Assembly (NCBI GenBank): GCA_012656075.1
Contig: JAAKBF010000199.1
Location: forward strand, 56,187-120,186
Origin: Phytophthora hibernalis
Lineage: Eukaryota; Oomycota; Peronosporomycetes; Peronosporales; Peronosporaceae
Length of the DNA: 64,000 nucleotides
Direction: 5' to 3'
Of this stretch, positions 40,671 to 51,099 are shown piece by piece. The notes beneath the pieces were generated by a model. The model saw only the letters and a list, made by a program, of their open reading frames with translations, was not told the origin of the DNA and made no database searches. A program made the position numbers and the translations under genes. Each line of letters starts with the position of its first letter. Positions within the stretch are counted from its first letter, which is position 1.

Positions 40671-42366
40671 CAGTGCGCTAGGACCCCGTTTTTGGGGTTG
40701 ACTTTTCCCGATATCTCAGCCTATAGGCCGAGTTAGGAGCTGAGATTTAGATATGGGCTCTTTATTGGTAGTACAAAGGCGGTACATGTGTTAACATCCT
40801 GGGTTTCGAGTTTTCTGGTAGGGCTGCTGTACAGACTGCCGCTTTCGGCTCCAACGACAAAATATAGTACCGTACCCTTTTATGACACAAAACGCGTTTT
40901 TATGAAACCCAATACAAACTCTTATATTAAAAATTAGTACTTAGTCAGGACACCTTTTTTCTTGATGACAGCAAGGCAACGGCGAGGCATGGACTTCACG
41001 AGCTTAAGCAGATACTCTTGCTCGATAGAGTCCCACGCAGTTAAGATTGCAGCCTCCAGTTCAGCGACGTTGCGGTACTGGCATCCATGAGCATACACCT
41101 TGGCAGCCATCGCCGACCAGGCGTTCTCAATAGGGTTGCAATCCGGTGAGCGAGCTGGCCATACCATAGTGTTCACTTCATTTTCCTTCAAGAAATGCGC
41201 CGTTTCGCGCGAAGCGTGAATCGACGCATTATCTTGCTGGAAAATGAAGTCAACACCATAGTTAAGGTGCGCAAAGGAAGCAGATACTCAGATAATGTAT
41301 AAACATAGTCACCTGAGTTCTGCCGTCCACACAGGATAGCAAGCTTACTCTTACCGGCTGCGCTGAAGGCGCCCCACACCATGACGCTCCATTCTCCGTT
41401 TTGGCGACGCACGTAGGACTGAGCAGGGCGACGCATGTCGCGCCAGTAGTACTTGAAGCCATCAGGGCCGTCAAGATTAAACTTTTTCTGGTCAGAAAAA
41501 TGGTAAAAATCCATGTTTCTACAGGTTATCAAAAATAGTTAGTATAATGCGCCAATAAATGCGTGGAATATAATCAGACTTACCTGGTTTAAGTATGTTC
41601 TCTTCAGCCCAGTTCATGCGTGCGGCCTTGTGCGCCGCCATCAGCGGCAGCGTGCGGTCCATTTTTGTGTAGACCAAGTGGTCGACGCTCTTGAGCAGCC
41701 GCTGGATCGTGCGCACGGAAGCCTTGACTCCGAAGCGGGTCTTCAGTTCGGCGGCGAAGCAGTCTCCCTTCGCCGCTGCGCGCACTAAGAGGCGAACCTC
41801 TCGCTCACTCAGTACTGGTTGCCTCCCTGCCCGCGGACGCTCACCGCCGTCGTCGCTCTGGGGCCCTCGCTCTTCCTTGATGGCCTTACGCACAGACGTG
41901 CGGGATCGGTCGGTCTTCCTCGAAATCTCGCGAAGAGACACACCGCCGTCGTGCAGGCCGACGATCCACCAATGCTCTTAGTCGCTAAGGGCCTTACCAC
42001 GGCCCATTCAAAAATGAAAGACTCCGGGGAACTCTAGCGCTCTCGCAGCGGCAAATTTCCTCCATCCATCTGAATTGTTTTGACCATCACTCTTTTAATA
42101 TAAGCGTTTGTATTGGGTTTCATAAAAACGCGTTTTTGTGTCATAAAAGGGTACGGTATTATATTTTGTCGTTGGAGCCGAAAGCGGCAGTCTGTATAGT
42201 AGCCCTACCAGAAAACTCGAAACCCAGGTTGTTAACACATGTACCGCCTTTGTACTACCAATAAAGAGCCCATATCTAAATCTCAGCTCCTAACTCGGCC
42301 TATAGGCTGAGATATCGGGAAAAGTCAACCCCAAAAACGGGGGTCCTAATGATTTGGCGCGCACTG
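40671..42366 (-). mobile_element. Tc1/mariner transposon A
   Basis: Long inverted repeats (~220 bases, tips CAGTGCGC) at 40671-40915 and 42120-42366, flanked by TA on both sides (40669-40670, 42367-42368), as expected for the superfamily. The right tip has about 14 extra bases inside the first ten. Arms differ at only scattered positions, so insertion is fairly recent. It sits inside MULE sequence. Confidence 0.9.
40937..42008 (-). pseudogene. Tc1/mariner A transposase
   Basis: From MGRGKALSD near 42008 there is a TAA after nine codons, then helix-turn-helix sequence (GGVSLREISRKTDRSRTSVR, ELKTRFGVKASVRTIQRLLK). An intron-like GTAAGTCTG..CTGTAG at about 41587-41520 joins to FSDQKKFNLDGPDGFKYYWR (first Asp) and WSVMVWGAFSAAGKSKLAIL. 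After a frameshift near 41265 comes FQQDNASIH (second Asp), then WPARSPDCNPIENAW (final acidic/Glu block), ending KKGVLTKY at about 40937. One stop and one frameshift disable it. Confidence 0.8.
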
Positions 42367-42399
42367 TACATCGCACTCAACAGGGAACGGATTTAATCG

Positions 42400-42505
42400 G
42401 GAACGGCACTGAGCTGGACTCAGCGAAGGACGGACTCAGCGATGGACGGACTCGGCGATAATCGACTCGGCGAAAGTTGGACTCGGCGAAAGTCGACTTG
42501 GCAAG
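42400..42505. repeat. Degenerate tandem repeat GGACTCAGCGA
   Basis: Six or so imperfect units of about 15 bases (GGACTCAGCGAAGGAC, GGACTCGGCGATAATC, GGACTCGGCGAAAGTC). It lies in the MULE 3' part beside the mariner insertion. Confidence 0.6.
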
Positions 42506-42599
42506 AATATGCCTCGAGGAAGATATACCAACTGATGGGATAAATCAAGATCTGGGCGAAGAGTCGCCGAGAGGTAGGTAAACAGCGCGACACCAAGGG

Positions 42600-43910
42600 A
42601 CGGAGCTGAGCGAAGAGTGGCTATAAAGATCCACCTCCTTTTCATCGCCCTCCATTTCGGCTTCCTTTTCCACTGCTTTAAGGAAGGCAGCCGTTACTGT
42701 AGCCTCAGGAGGTCGGAAAGACATTGGCGTTGGGTCCGGCGCTGAAGTGCTCAGAGATGCAGTCATCATCTTCTTGTTGTACCCGCGGAAGGGAACCTCG
42801 AACGTGTTTAGAAACGAGAACACTTCACTCAGAGGAGGCCTGTTTGTCTCGAGAAAACACTTGATTTCCACTACATCTTTTGCACGAAGCGGTTTCCGCA
42901 ATTTTATGCCCTTGTTGTACTCCTTCAGCTCTGCTCTTCGCTTGGAATCTGCAGCAGCCCGATTTTTCTTAGGTCGACCAGACTTCGGAGCTCGCGGGTT
43001 GAATGGCTTCAGTTTTAATTCTCCGTCTGCTTCATCAATGCTATCGTCATGGACGAACTCGTGTTTCTCCTTTTCATCGACCTCAGTGGTGGTAGCTACA
43101 TGAGTTGGTGCTAACTCACTGTCAGACCCACTTTGTGAAGGTTGTGTTGGTAACGACAAACTCCCTTGACGCAAATTGTTCCACCGCCCTTCTAGATTTT
43201 GCATCGCTGTTTCAAACTTTGCATCTGGGAAGTCAGTGAGCTCCGTGGTGGTACGCGAGAATACTTCTGGTGCGTGCTTGTACTTGTCTCGCTCGGTCAT
43301 CTGCTTCTTCATCTTCACATCATCACGGCATGTACTAACGCGGGTAGGAACATCGATCTTACCGATCTCGTCATCTACGTCAGATGTCCTCAGCCATCTA
43401 ACCAAACACAGACACATGTCATGGTCAGAACATGGTCAATACGTGATCAATACGTGGCCATAACATGTGAGAAGTCATGGCCAAAACCTGGTCAATACAT
43501 GACCAAAACCTGGACGGTACCTGGAATGTATCGACGAATACGTGATCGTGAAGACATCTCCGAGCTGCTTATGGACGAGCAGAACATGTCGACACGGCAG
43601 TTTCATCGTGGCGGAGAATTCACAGTCACAGAGTCATGCGTGTGTGTCAACTCGGTGAGCCCGTGTATCGCGACTGACATACACGAGATCATCTCGCTCT
43701 TCAAAAGTGTATTGCGCAATCGTCCCAGGGTCTGTCGCGAATTGATACTCCTCAAAGAATATCTCTGCAAGCCAGTCGGAGGTCATTCCCAAAAGTTGAT
43801 TCATCTCTTCTCCGTAGTTCGCGTTTCGGATGGACCCCGGCATCAGGACCTTTGAGTGATAATCGTCTTCTTTGCGGCGCTGGAAGTTGAGAATTGATTA
43901 CAGAGAGTCC
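42600..43910 (-). pseudogene. MULE SWIM zinc finger and C-terminal region
   Basis: From 43910 the frame resumes after the hAT insertion (SILNFQRRKEDDYHS, MPGSIRNANYGEEMNQLLGM). After a phase change near 43620 it gives CDCEFSATMKLPCRHVLLVH, a C-x-C-x-n-C-x-H SWIM zinc finger, as found after the core of MULE transposases. A plausible intron (about 43397-43525, filled with 11-bp repeats) follows, then RWLRTSDVDDEIGKIDVPTR and a long basic region to 42600 including NPRAPKSGRPKKNR, a typical nuclear-localising AT-hook-like tail. Confidence 0.65.
43405..43525. repeat. 11-bp minisatellite (CATGGTCAATA), array 1
   Basis: About ten imperfect units in a row: CATGGTCAATA, CGTGATCAATA, CGTGGCCATAA, CATGGCCAAAA, CCTGGTCAATA, CATGACCAAAA. 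In MULE sense the array lies between CCAG/GTACCG and GGTTAG, so it can be an intron. Confidence 0.75.
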
Positions 43911-43984
43911 TTCATAGACAGGGTTCGGTAGTAGTGGCAATTTTGGATTAGTAGTGCTAATGCTAATACTAACGATATCTGGAA

Positions 43985-45412
43985 ACGGACTAAAAGGATA
44001 GCACCCCCTATTTTCCCGCGCAACTCGGGCAATTCTTTTAGTTTGGCGCTTATAATTGGTCAAATCGACGGGCTCAGCGCGCTGATTCCGCCAATCAAAT
44101 TTGAGTGGAATCCGCGCGATATTGAGAAACTTTCTATGCAAGCCCGCGAAAAACGGCCTGGTCAAAAGGATAGCACACTTTTTTAACTTGGTTTCAGTAT
44201 TGAAAGTTGTGTACACTACATGAAATCAGTACTTGACCGTTTTCCCGTCCGCCTTCAGCACTTCAATGCATCGCTTCTTCATGGAAAGCACCAGCTTCTC
44301 GAGGTAACTGACGGGGATTTTCTCCCATTGTTTCTTGATCTCGTCAATGAGTGCTTGCTTAGTCAGATACTGGCGCCCTCCTCCGTAAACCTTGCACCCA
44401 TATATTCTCAATGGGGTTGAGATCCGGCGATATCCTGCTGGAAGGTAAACTCAGTACCAAAACGGCGATGGGCCGCGGGCAGGAGGTGCTCAGAGAGGGT
44501 GTAGATGTAAGCATGCGAGTCCTGAGTCCCATCCAAAAACGCAAGTGCCGTGGTGCCGTCTGCCCAAAAGCCACCCCACACCATGACAGAACCGCCGCCG
44601 TTTTGGCGGCTAAAACGCACCTTGGGCTCGTCTTCTAGACACCGCCAGTAGCTCTTGAGTCCGTTGGGGCCGTCTAAGTTCCATTTTTCTCGTCGGAAAA
44701 GACGGTCGACCGCCAGTTTGCCTCACCCCAGTCATGGTGGTTTTCCGCCCACTCGACACGGGCTTTGCGGTGCTTGTCAGTGAGCTTCGGAGCCTTGCTC
44801 ATCTTGACGAGCTCGGTGGAGTTCAAGAAGCGACGAATCGTTCGGCTGGAAACAGTGAACTCGAGCTGTTCCTTGGCCTCCTGAACTCAGCGTATCTTGG
44901 CGCGTCGCTCGCACAACACGGCGGCAGTCACGCGGTGTCATTTTCCTCGGGCGGCCCGGGCTGAAACGCTTACCGTACGAAGCGGGATCGCGCAAGTAAT
45001 TCGTGACAGGCTTCCTGAGCGACCTATAGCCGCAGCTATCTGACTGGCATTGACACCTAGAGCGGCATAGGCATCAATCAGCCCGCGCTCGTACTCCGTG
45101 AGCTGACCCCTCCGTCCCATCGCAAGTAGCAAAATGAAGCCCATTTCAGTTTATATGTGGTGTACACAATTTTCAATACTGAAACCAAGTTAAAAAAGTG
45201 TGCTATCCTTTTGACCAGGCCGTTTTTCGCGGGCTTGCATAGAAAGTTTTCAATATCGCGCGGATTCCACTCAAATTTGATTGGCGGAATCAGCGCGCTG
45301 AGCCCGTCGATTTGACCAATTATAAGCGCCAAACTAAAAGAATTGCCCGAGTTGCGCGGGAAAATAGGGGGTGCTATCCTTATGGCCAGCACTGTAACGC
45401 GCTGCTTTCCAG
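43985..45412 (-). mobile_element. Tc1/mariner transposon B, nested in the hAT element
   Basis: Inverted arms of about 240 bases match between 43990-44235 and 45155-45405 (shared AAGGATAGCACCCCCTATTT, GTTAAAAAAGTGTGCTATCC in complement). The right tip CAGTGCTGGCCATAAGGATA is followed by TA; the left tip has degenerated. The insert is unrelated in sequence to mariner A. Confidence 0.8.
44226..45118 (-). pseudogene. Tc1/mariner B transposase
   Basis: Starts MGRRGQLTEYERGLIDAYAA (near 45118) with a helix-turn-helix (LGVNASQIAAAIGRSGS). It continues through several frames: SPGRPRKMTPRDCRRVVRAT; NGGGSVMVWGGFWADGTTAL; and EFTFQQD (second Asp). The sequence between that Asp and the SPDLNPIENIW block is deleted, bringing them together near 44425. 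The C-terminus LVLSMKKRCIEVLKADG is preserved. Inactive. Confidence 0.7.
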
Positions 45413-46110
45413 ATACGATGCTTGCTTTCTTCCATGCCCCGGAGCTCAAGCCAATTGTAGCGCAGTACCAGTTGGCGATGAACTCACTCATTGTCGGTCC
45501 ATCAGCGCAGCGAGCTCGTCGCGAATGATCCTACCGAAAAGACTCGTTCTTGAAAAGCCGTTGAACAGACCCAATCAAGTGTGATCAAGTTTTACAACCT
45601 ATTGACTAAATTCGGCAAACCAGATGTACACGCCGATTTGCTGACAAAACTGCTTCCACTTTCCAGAAATGAACGTTTCCCTGTTTCTGTTTTTGCGTGC
45701 TGAACTTGAGTATGCATTTTTCAAACGCCTCTTTGTTAGGGTACTAACTCCTCCAGATCACTGTCTTCACAGAAGTACCTGTGGATGCACTTGCGGCTAT
45801 AGAACCTGCGCGTTTGTCGTCTTATTTTTAACGTGAAGGAGGTACAGCAGAAAACACTACATTTTCAATTTAACCTTTCCGAGAGAGCCAAGCCCGTTTA
45901 GGTGCACAGCTCGTTGCTGCAAAGTGGTGCACTAGACTCTTGTAAACGCCGCACGGAGATGAACGGCTTCCCAGGAACAAGCACTCTTGGTACAGCTCAT
46001 GGATTGATTCGCGTACGAAGGCAAGCGAGGGATAAGAGAAATGAAAGCGGGAGAAGGCATCAAATCACCCACCATGCGCGGCCTTGGAAGATCCTTCAAT
46101 GGGTATCAGG
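45413..46110. other. Internal hAT sequence, unassigned
   Basis: Short plus-strand frames (FPDTMLAFFHAPELKPIVAQ near 45410-45470) may be remains of a transposon ORF, but no domain is recognised. Confidence 0.3.
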
Positions 46111-46260
46111 ATAGTAGTACTAATAGCACTACTAACGCTCTTTTTCGACTACTAATTTGATTAGCTCTACTAACGGCTTCACTTGACTTCGTTATCGTTA
46201 TCATTATCATAAGTAGTAGTAGTGCTATTAGCACTACTAACACTATTAATGAGCTCACTA

Positions 46261-47183
46261 CTACCGAACCCTGTTCATAGAGAACGACCCGTCGATGTCA
46301 GCCTTGACTTTCCCTAAAAATTTCTCGAGTCTGTTGTTCGTATCGTTTCGGAAGTGGGGCAAATCCATGCGAAACGCCATCACCCACATGTCCTTTTTCG
46401 CAGACCAATTCTTGGCGAAGTATGTCCACAGTGCATCGCGTCCACCGCGACAGGCGAGCAGCTTGAACTCGTCGGCATGGTTCTGAAATTCTTCGTCCGT
46501 CTTCACATACACCATGTTGGCCACGCAGTGGTCAATCTGTTTCAGCACTTCACTAGGATATGTGCCATACCTTTTGTCATCACGAACAGCGGAGGCAAGC
46601 CACTTGATCACGTGGAAGTGACAAAGTAAGTTGCGGGCGTCGGGAAACATTCGCGTCAACACTTCGATCCCTTCAGGTCCTTGTCTACGACGATGGCCCT
46701 CGTAGCCTCCCACCCATTGACGGCCTGAAAATGCTTTACCGTCTTCACCATATGCCAATCTGCGCTGCGTTCAATGACCGAATGCTGCACCGGTTGACCT
46801 TTCCCAAACTGGTCCATGACCATAAACGTACATAGCTGGTAATTATACATGCCAGGACATGGTCAATACACACCATTCAATACATGTTCAGTACATGATA
46901 GATACATGGGCATTACATGGTCATCGCACTTGTTGGTCTTGTGAGTGCAGTCGATTAGCAACAGCTCTGGGAATCTGTGGTACAGCTTCCGCATGTGCTG
47001 CAAACTGATGCATACGACGGCGGTCTGTCCTCGTGTGTTTTCATTCACCCTCGACTCATTCCCTTCAGCAAGCATGTAGAAGTTGACAAGAAGTTCAGCC
47101 AATTGATCGTGGTCGGAAAGTTTTTCACCTACACAATCAAACGCGTACATTCGATTAGGGGACGCATGGCTTAGATGATGCAA
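46261..47183 (-). pseudogene. MULE DDE transposase core
   Basis: FPELLLIDCTHKTNK carries the first catalytic aspartate, ATRAIVVDKDLKG the second, and RMFPDARNLLCHFHVIKWLA the C/H motif that follows it in MULEs. The helical domain (VANMVYVKTDEEFQNHADEF, TNNRLEKFLGKVKADIDGSF) holds the region where the last glutamate is expected (ETNNRxE type; here the position reads NDTNNRLE). A block of about 80 bases made of 11-bp repeats interrupts the frame after the first Asp (46850-46930). The frame stops at the hAT insertion point 46273. Confidence 0.7.
46848..46926. repeat. 11-bp minisatellite, array 2
   Basis: Units CATGGTCAATA, CATGTTCAGTA, CATGATAGATA, CATGGGCATTA, CATGGTCATCG, inside the MULE transposase between the first-Asp block and YNYQLCTFM. 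It adds an in-frame stop if not removed. Confidence 0.75.
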
Positions 47184-48081
47184 GCATCATACACGGACCT
47201 GCTGCTTTGATACGCGTCACGTGATTGTAAACGTCCCGCATCTTCACTCGGTGAATAGAGTTGTCACAGATGTAGTCGTAGATCCTGCTCGCTTTGCTTC
47301 CATTATTCACGAGTAGCTCCACGTTGTTCATTAGCGGGGAATCATCTGGAACCATGCGGATGCTCGGATACGAACGGAATACTACTTCAGACACGTGGTG
47401 GTTGTGGCCGTAGAACTCCAACTTAATCTCGACCCACCACTTGGGCGAGGAACCGAATCTTGCATCCAGTAAACGTCACGCGTTGAACGGGCCGCAATTC
47501 AGTCGAGCGAGATCGCACTTTCCATTCGTGAGTGCAAATGTAGAGTCGATGGTAGGGGTCCGTTGTTTCGGGCACAAGCGGTATCTCGGAACCCGGCTTG
47601 TTAAGGAATCTCTTCTGCTTCTTCAGACGCTCGTTCCTCAACCGGGCGTTGAGGGTTTCAGTGAACACTTACACCGTATTTGTGCGTTTCTCGTATGTCT
47701 TCAAATATGCTTCAAGGCTAGCCAAGGATTGTGCTGCGTCTTCAACGCAGGTACGTAGTGTAGTTCTTCTGAGCTCTCCGATGCTGATCGCTTTCGAGAC
47801 GATACGCTACTACCAAAACTTGATCACCACGCTCACTTTCATCATCACTCTGCTTCTCTGCTACATCCTCCTCGACGGCTGCCTCGTCTTCGGCAGCTTT
47901 ATCCCCGTGTTCGGCAGCTTCTTCCTCCTTTAAAGCAGCTTCCTCGTCCTCAGATTCTTTCTTCTCTTCATCAGCTTTCGTCTCTTCAACAGCTTTCTTC
48001 TCTTCAGCTGCAGCTTTCGCTTGTCTCTCTTTCTCTTTCAAGCGTTTCTGAATTTTGTCCGTGTTCCTGATTCGCGCCATG
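47155..48081 (-). pseudogene. MULE N-terminal region
   Basis: From MARIRNTDKIQKRLKEKERQ (48081) a strongly charged coiled-coil leads into an alanine/glutamate-rich low-complexity tract. After a phase change near 47745 the sequence is LASLEAYLKTYEKRTNTV, then a stop, then FTETLNARLRNERLKKQKRF and YICTHEWKVRSRS. The CxHxW block, the CKIRFLAQVV strand and EFYGHNHHVSEVVFRSYPS form the FLYWCH/FAR1-like zinc DNA-binding domain seen at the front of many oomycete MULE transposases. Broken by at least one stop and two frame changes. Confidence 0.6.
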
Positions 48082-48145
48082 GTACCAATATGGGCAAAAA
48101 TGTCCAAACCGTGGCCAATACATGGTCAATATACCATGCATGCAC
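48081..48145. repeat. 11-bp minisatellite, array 3
   Basis: CATGGTACCAATATGGGCAA, then CGTGGCCAATACATGGTCAA, just upstream of the MULE N-terminal ATG. Confidence 0.6.
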
Positions 48146-48334
48146 TCAACATCAGTCACGCCGTTTCCTCACCTTCAGGAGTCTGCTAACTGTGCTCCAC
48201 GTGGATGATCGGCTGCGAAACGTTCGCGAGCTACGAGACGACAGGTGCGGGTTAGTGCAACGGTAAATGCAAGCAGCGTGTAGAGAGAAGCGAGTTTCTT
48301 ACCGTCAGTAATGCAGAGCACTGCCGGCCTCTCG

Positions 48335-48490
48335 ACTCGGGGGGTAGCTCCTGGTGGCGTGAAGGTGTCTCGTGGCGGCATCTCGACTCGTGGAGCAACT
48401 CCGGTTGACGTATTAGCGCGTGGAGCAGCTCCTGGAGGCGTCTTGGCGCGTGTAGCAGCTCCTAGAGGTGTCTTGACGCGTGGCGGGGGC
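48335..48490. repeat. 30-bp tandem repeat encoding a proline-rich decapeptide
   Basis: Four to five units like GGAGCAGCTCCTGGAGGCGT with period 30. On the minus strand they encode TPPGAAPRAK-like decapeptides within a 177-codon frame (48708-48175, proline/threonine-rich). That frame may be the 5' part of the MULE coding region or chance translation of the repeat. Confidence 0.6.
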
Positions 48491-48667
48491 CTTGGCGTGC
48501 GATGCAGGGAGGGCAGGGGCTTGGTGTGTGTGGCAGAGAGAGCAGGAGGCGTGTGTAGCGGGGGATCGGTAGCGGAGGGGGGCGTGGAAGCCTCTCGATT
48601 TGTGGCGTGTATGCTTCCGCGCGTCAAATCGAAATGAGCTGGGAAGTTATTTTTAAATTTCATAAAT

Positions 48668-48718
48668 ATAACGTGGACAATACCTGAACGAAAACGTGGG
48701 CAATACATGGATTAGAAT
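48668..48718. repeat. 11-bp minisatellite, array 4
   Basis: CGTGGACAATA, CCTGAACGAAAA, CGTGGGCAATA, CATGGATTAGA. Lies about 550 bases further upstream of the MULE start. Confidence 0.55.
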
Positions 48719-48719
48719 C

Positions 48720-49230
48720 CATGGGCAGCAGACTTTCCGTAATTGAGAGGACATTTTCAAAGATGTTGCGTGAAAGTTGAACTGGCACGCCACAGGCTCG
48801 GGATCTCTAAAGTTAGCAAGTTGAAGTTGCATTATGAGAGGAATCTGACCAAAAGCAAAAATTGACATGTAATTTTGTCAGTTCTAGAGGGTTTATTAGA
48901 TTTGGAGATGAGCTGTTGAACTGGTGCTGCTGTTGATTTTTGTGATTTTTGACAAGCATGCTTTTGAGCGGAAAATCGGATCACTAATATAATATGAAAT
49001 AAATAAATTTCAGAGAATTTATCGTTTGCCTGTTCTCCTGGCAAATTCGGTTGGTCGCTTGCAGCAGGAATATCATGTTTACTTACAAAAGCATGTAAAT
49101 GTATGTAGTAAAGGTGTAAATACTCGATACCCCGTCTAAAGTGATATTTTTGTGAATGTTGTCTGTCGCGGCAGGTTGTGTGACCCACACCGATTTTGCA
49201 CATTACAACAGTGTTCTACCGTATTTTCAG
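48720..49230. other. No recognisable gene
   Basis: AT-rich; only short frames without domains. Confidence 0.35.
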
Positions 49231-49233
49231 TAA

Positions 49234-49697
49234 GAGCATCTCCACTGGTTGGCGACAAAGTAGGCTATAAAATGGCGTTTATTGGCCATTTGCCAACGTG
49301 CTGGTGGACCATTTCTAGCATGCCCCAAGAATCCACACCGGTAACAGCGGCAAATGCTGCGATCGGTACTGCTAGAAGTGCTACAAGACGACGTGGCGGT
49401 GGTGTTAGCCGCTGAAATTCTATACGAATCGATTCAAGATGAGGAGGACGTGCAGGCGACCTTCTTCGGGCGGTAGAATCCCTTATCGTTTTGCGGTGTG
49501 GTGGCAGCACTGCTGCTGAGTTTTGTCGACTTCAGCAAAAATCCCGACAAAGTTGTTGTGTTTTATGTCGGAATCGTCGCTTCGGCAAAAGTTATTGAGT
49601 TTTTCCCAACCGGCGGATAGCCGGAAAATAGAGATTTGGCAAATTGTTTGGCAAAATTTGCATTTGCCCAAAAGTTTTCCAACCAGTGGAGATGCTC
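49234..49697. mobile_element. PIF/Harbinger-like MITE
   Basis: 464 bases with tips GAGCATCTCCACTGGTTGG and complement, flanked by TAA on both sides (49231-49233, 49698-49700). A 3-bp TAA/TTA duplication is typical of PIF/Harbinger. There is no transposase inside. Confidence 0.75.
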
Positions 49698-49789
49698 TAA
49701 GAGGGGTATTCCGAGTGTTTTGCCTGGACCAGGGCCTAAGAGCATCTGCCCTGGTACTAAGGCTTGATAAGGCAGCACGTGACAATTCT

Positions 49790-49813
49790 CACATGCTTGA
49801 TATCAAGCATGTG
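49790..49813. repeat. 24-bp perfect palindrome
   Basis: Centre CTTGATATCAAG. A copy with one mismatch lies at 51373-51392, followed by the same AATAGTCCG found after the first, so both may belong to a dispersed small repeat. Confidence 0.6.
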
Positions 49814-49859
49814 GGAATGGACAAAGACTGGACCTTTGAGTCGAAATAGTCCGCGATGC

Positions 49860-50780
49860 ACAGGGCTTGGGGTGCCAACCGTCAAAAGAAAGGTCAATGT
49901 ATTCACTCCCTGTCATGGTCAGTACACAGCTTTCCCACGTTTTGGAGGCTGATAGCCGTCAGTGTTCATTCCAGAATTCGCCAAGTGGAGTGAACATGCT
50001 GTCTCGTCGCGTGAGATGCCGCGAGGCCGAGGCGTTACTTCGCCACGTAGAGGAGAGGACGGGTAACGTTCGAGAGCGGCTTGTACGCGAGCATGGCATA
50101 GTACAAGGAACCACGATGATGAAATCAGCGAGTAGAAGGAAGAGGAGAACGAGGTAACGGCGATCGACGCCCAGCAGACTATCCCAGCTGACGATGACCG
50201 CTCGCGATAGCGCGGTTGCAAGCTACCAGAAGAAAGGAGACTAATCGGCCTTTACGACCTCCTGGCGAAGATGCCAAGACTGATTGAGAAGGACCCCGCT
50301 GCAGCGCTGAATTTTGAGGGACTGGCGGAAGTTGATGTACATGCTAAATCAGATGAAGCCCACACGGACAAAATCTACTACCCGAAGAAACCACAAGCTC
50401 GAGATGGACAACAAGTGAGTTGAGGTAGATGGAATTCTCAAACGACACCAGCGGAAGTTCAAGGTATACACTATCCTCACGACAGTTAGGTACAATCTCC
50501 GAGAGACACTGTTTTACTGTCCGAAGTGATGCAAATGCACTGAGCGGCAAGTGCATATTGCTTGACATCCAACATGTTAACGTCGAAATAATACTTGATA
50601 TCATGCTAGTATGTACTTGTGTGCTCATGGTGTCAAGGACACTACCCCAACAACAATTCCACCTGCTACACAATTTGGCATCAGCTTGGGCACAATGGGA
50701 CCGAGCGCCTGACGCATCGTTGCGACCGCATCGTCCAGGTGAGACCGCTTGTGAAGAATCGTACGCATTCTGGCGAAGCG
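49860..50780. other. Unassigned interval
   Basis: Frames such as MLSRRVRCREAEALLRHVEE (near 49995) look like a charged coiled-coil N-terminus and may belong with the acidic ORF that follows, but nothing is recognised. Confidence 0.3.
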
Positions 50781-50787
50781 GACGAGA

Positions 50788-51072
50788 ATGAAGACAAGTA
50801 CGCTGGCAGACAGAGTGATCTCCTTGCTGTTGGAGTTGGACACGGACGTCGTAGCTAATAAGGAGGAGGAAGAGCGTACCCATACTGATGGCGATGAAGA
50901 CGCCGTTGCTGCTGAGGAGAAGGAGGCCAGCGTTGCTGAGGATAAAGAGGACACCGCTGCTGAGGATACGGAGGACGTCGCTGCTCAGAAAAATGAAGAG
51001 ATCACTAGCACTTACGGAGAGGTTGATGCCTTTGTAAATGGAGAGGAGACAAGTGACGGTGATACTCAGTAG
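50788..51072 (+). CDS. Acidic alanine/glutamate repeat protein
   Basis: 94 residues beginning MKTSTLADRVISLLLELDTD. From residue 45 there are imperfect 10-residue repeats of the type AAEDTEDVAAQ and VAEDKEDTAAED, mirrored by 30-base DNA repeats. No domain is recognised; it may be the low-complexity part of a larger host or transposon gene. Confidence 0.3.
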   Translation: MKTSTLADRVISLLLELDTDVVANKEEEERTHTDGDEDAVAAEEKEASVAEDKEDTAAEDTEDVAAQKNEEITSTYGEVDAFVNGEETSDGDTQ

Positions 51073-51099
51073 GAACGGAAGCAGGGGTGCCTGCGAGTA

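Larger units (their letters stand above)
43919..46273. mobile_element. hAT-type transposon (non-autonomous)
   Basis: Tips CAGGGTTCGGTAGTAGTG at 43919 and its complement ending 46273, flanked by a perfect 8-bp duplication TTCATAGA (43911-43918 and 46274-46281). CAGGG tips and 8-bp duplications are hAT hallmarks. Sub-terminal regions are rich in TAGTAGTGCTAATA-type short repeats, also common in hATs. I see no hAT transposase; the inside is mostly a nested mariner (43990-45405) and unassigned sequence. Confidence 0.85.
40300..48710 (-). mobile_element. MULE (Mutator-like) element with SWIM and Ulp1 parts
   Basis: Minus-strand coding blocks in order: acidic N-terminal protein (48081-47742), DNA-binding region (47668-47155), MULE DDE transposase (47183-46261), SWIM zinc finger and linker (43910-43540), basic C-terminal region with an SGRPKKNRAAADSK motif (43417-42600), and a Ulp1 protease C-terminus (40618-40340). 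It is interrupted by a mariner element at 40671-42366 and a hAT-type element at 43919-46273. Across the hAT target duplication the MULE frame is in register on both sides. Termini are not resolved; I saw no TIR pair or 9-bp duplication, so the limits are approximate. Several frame breaks make it inactive. Confidence 0.7.

Noticed and set aside
43405..43525. Evenly spaced short repeats as a possible CRISPR array
   Set aside because: The period is 11 bp with no unique spacers, and the setting is a eukaryotic transposon.
42747..43855. Plus-strand frames of 95-218 codons
   Set aside because: They run opposite the MULE C-terminal region and include the minisatellite translated by chance.
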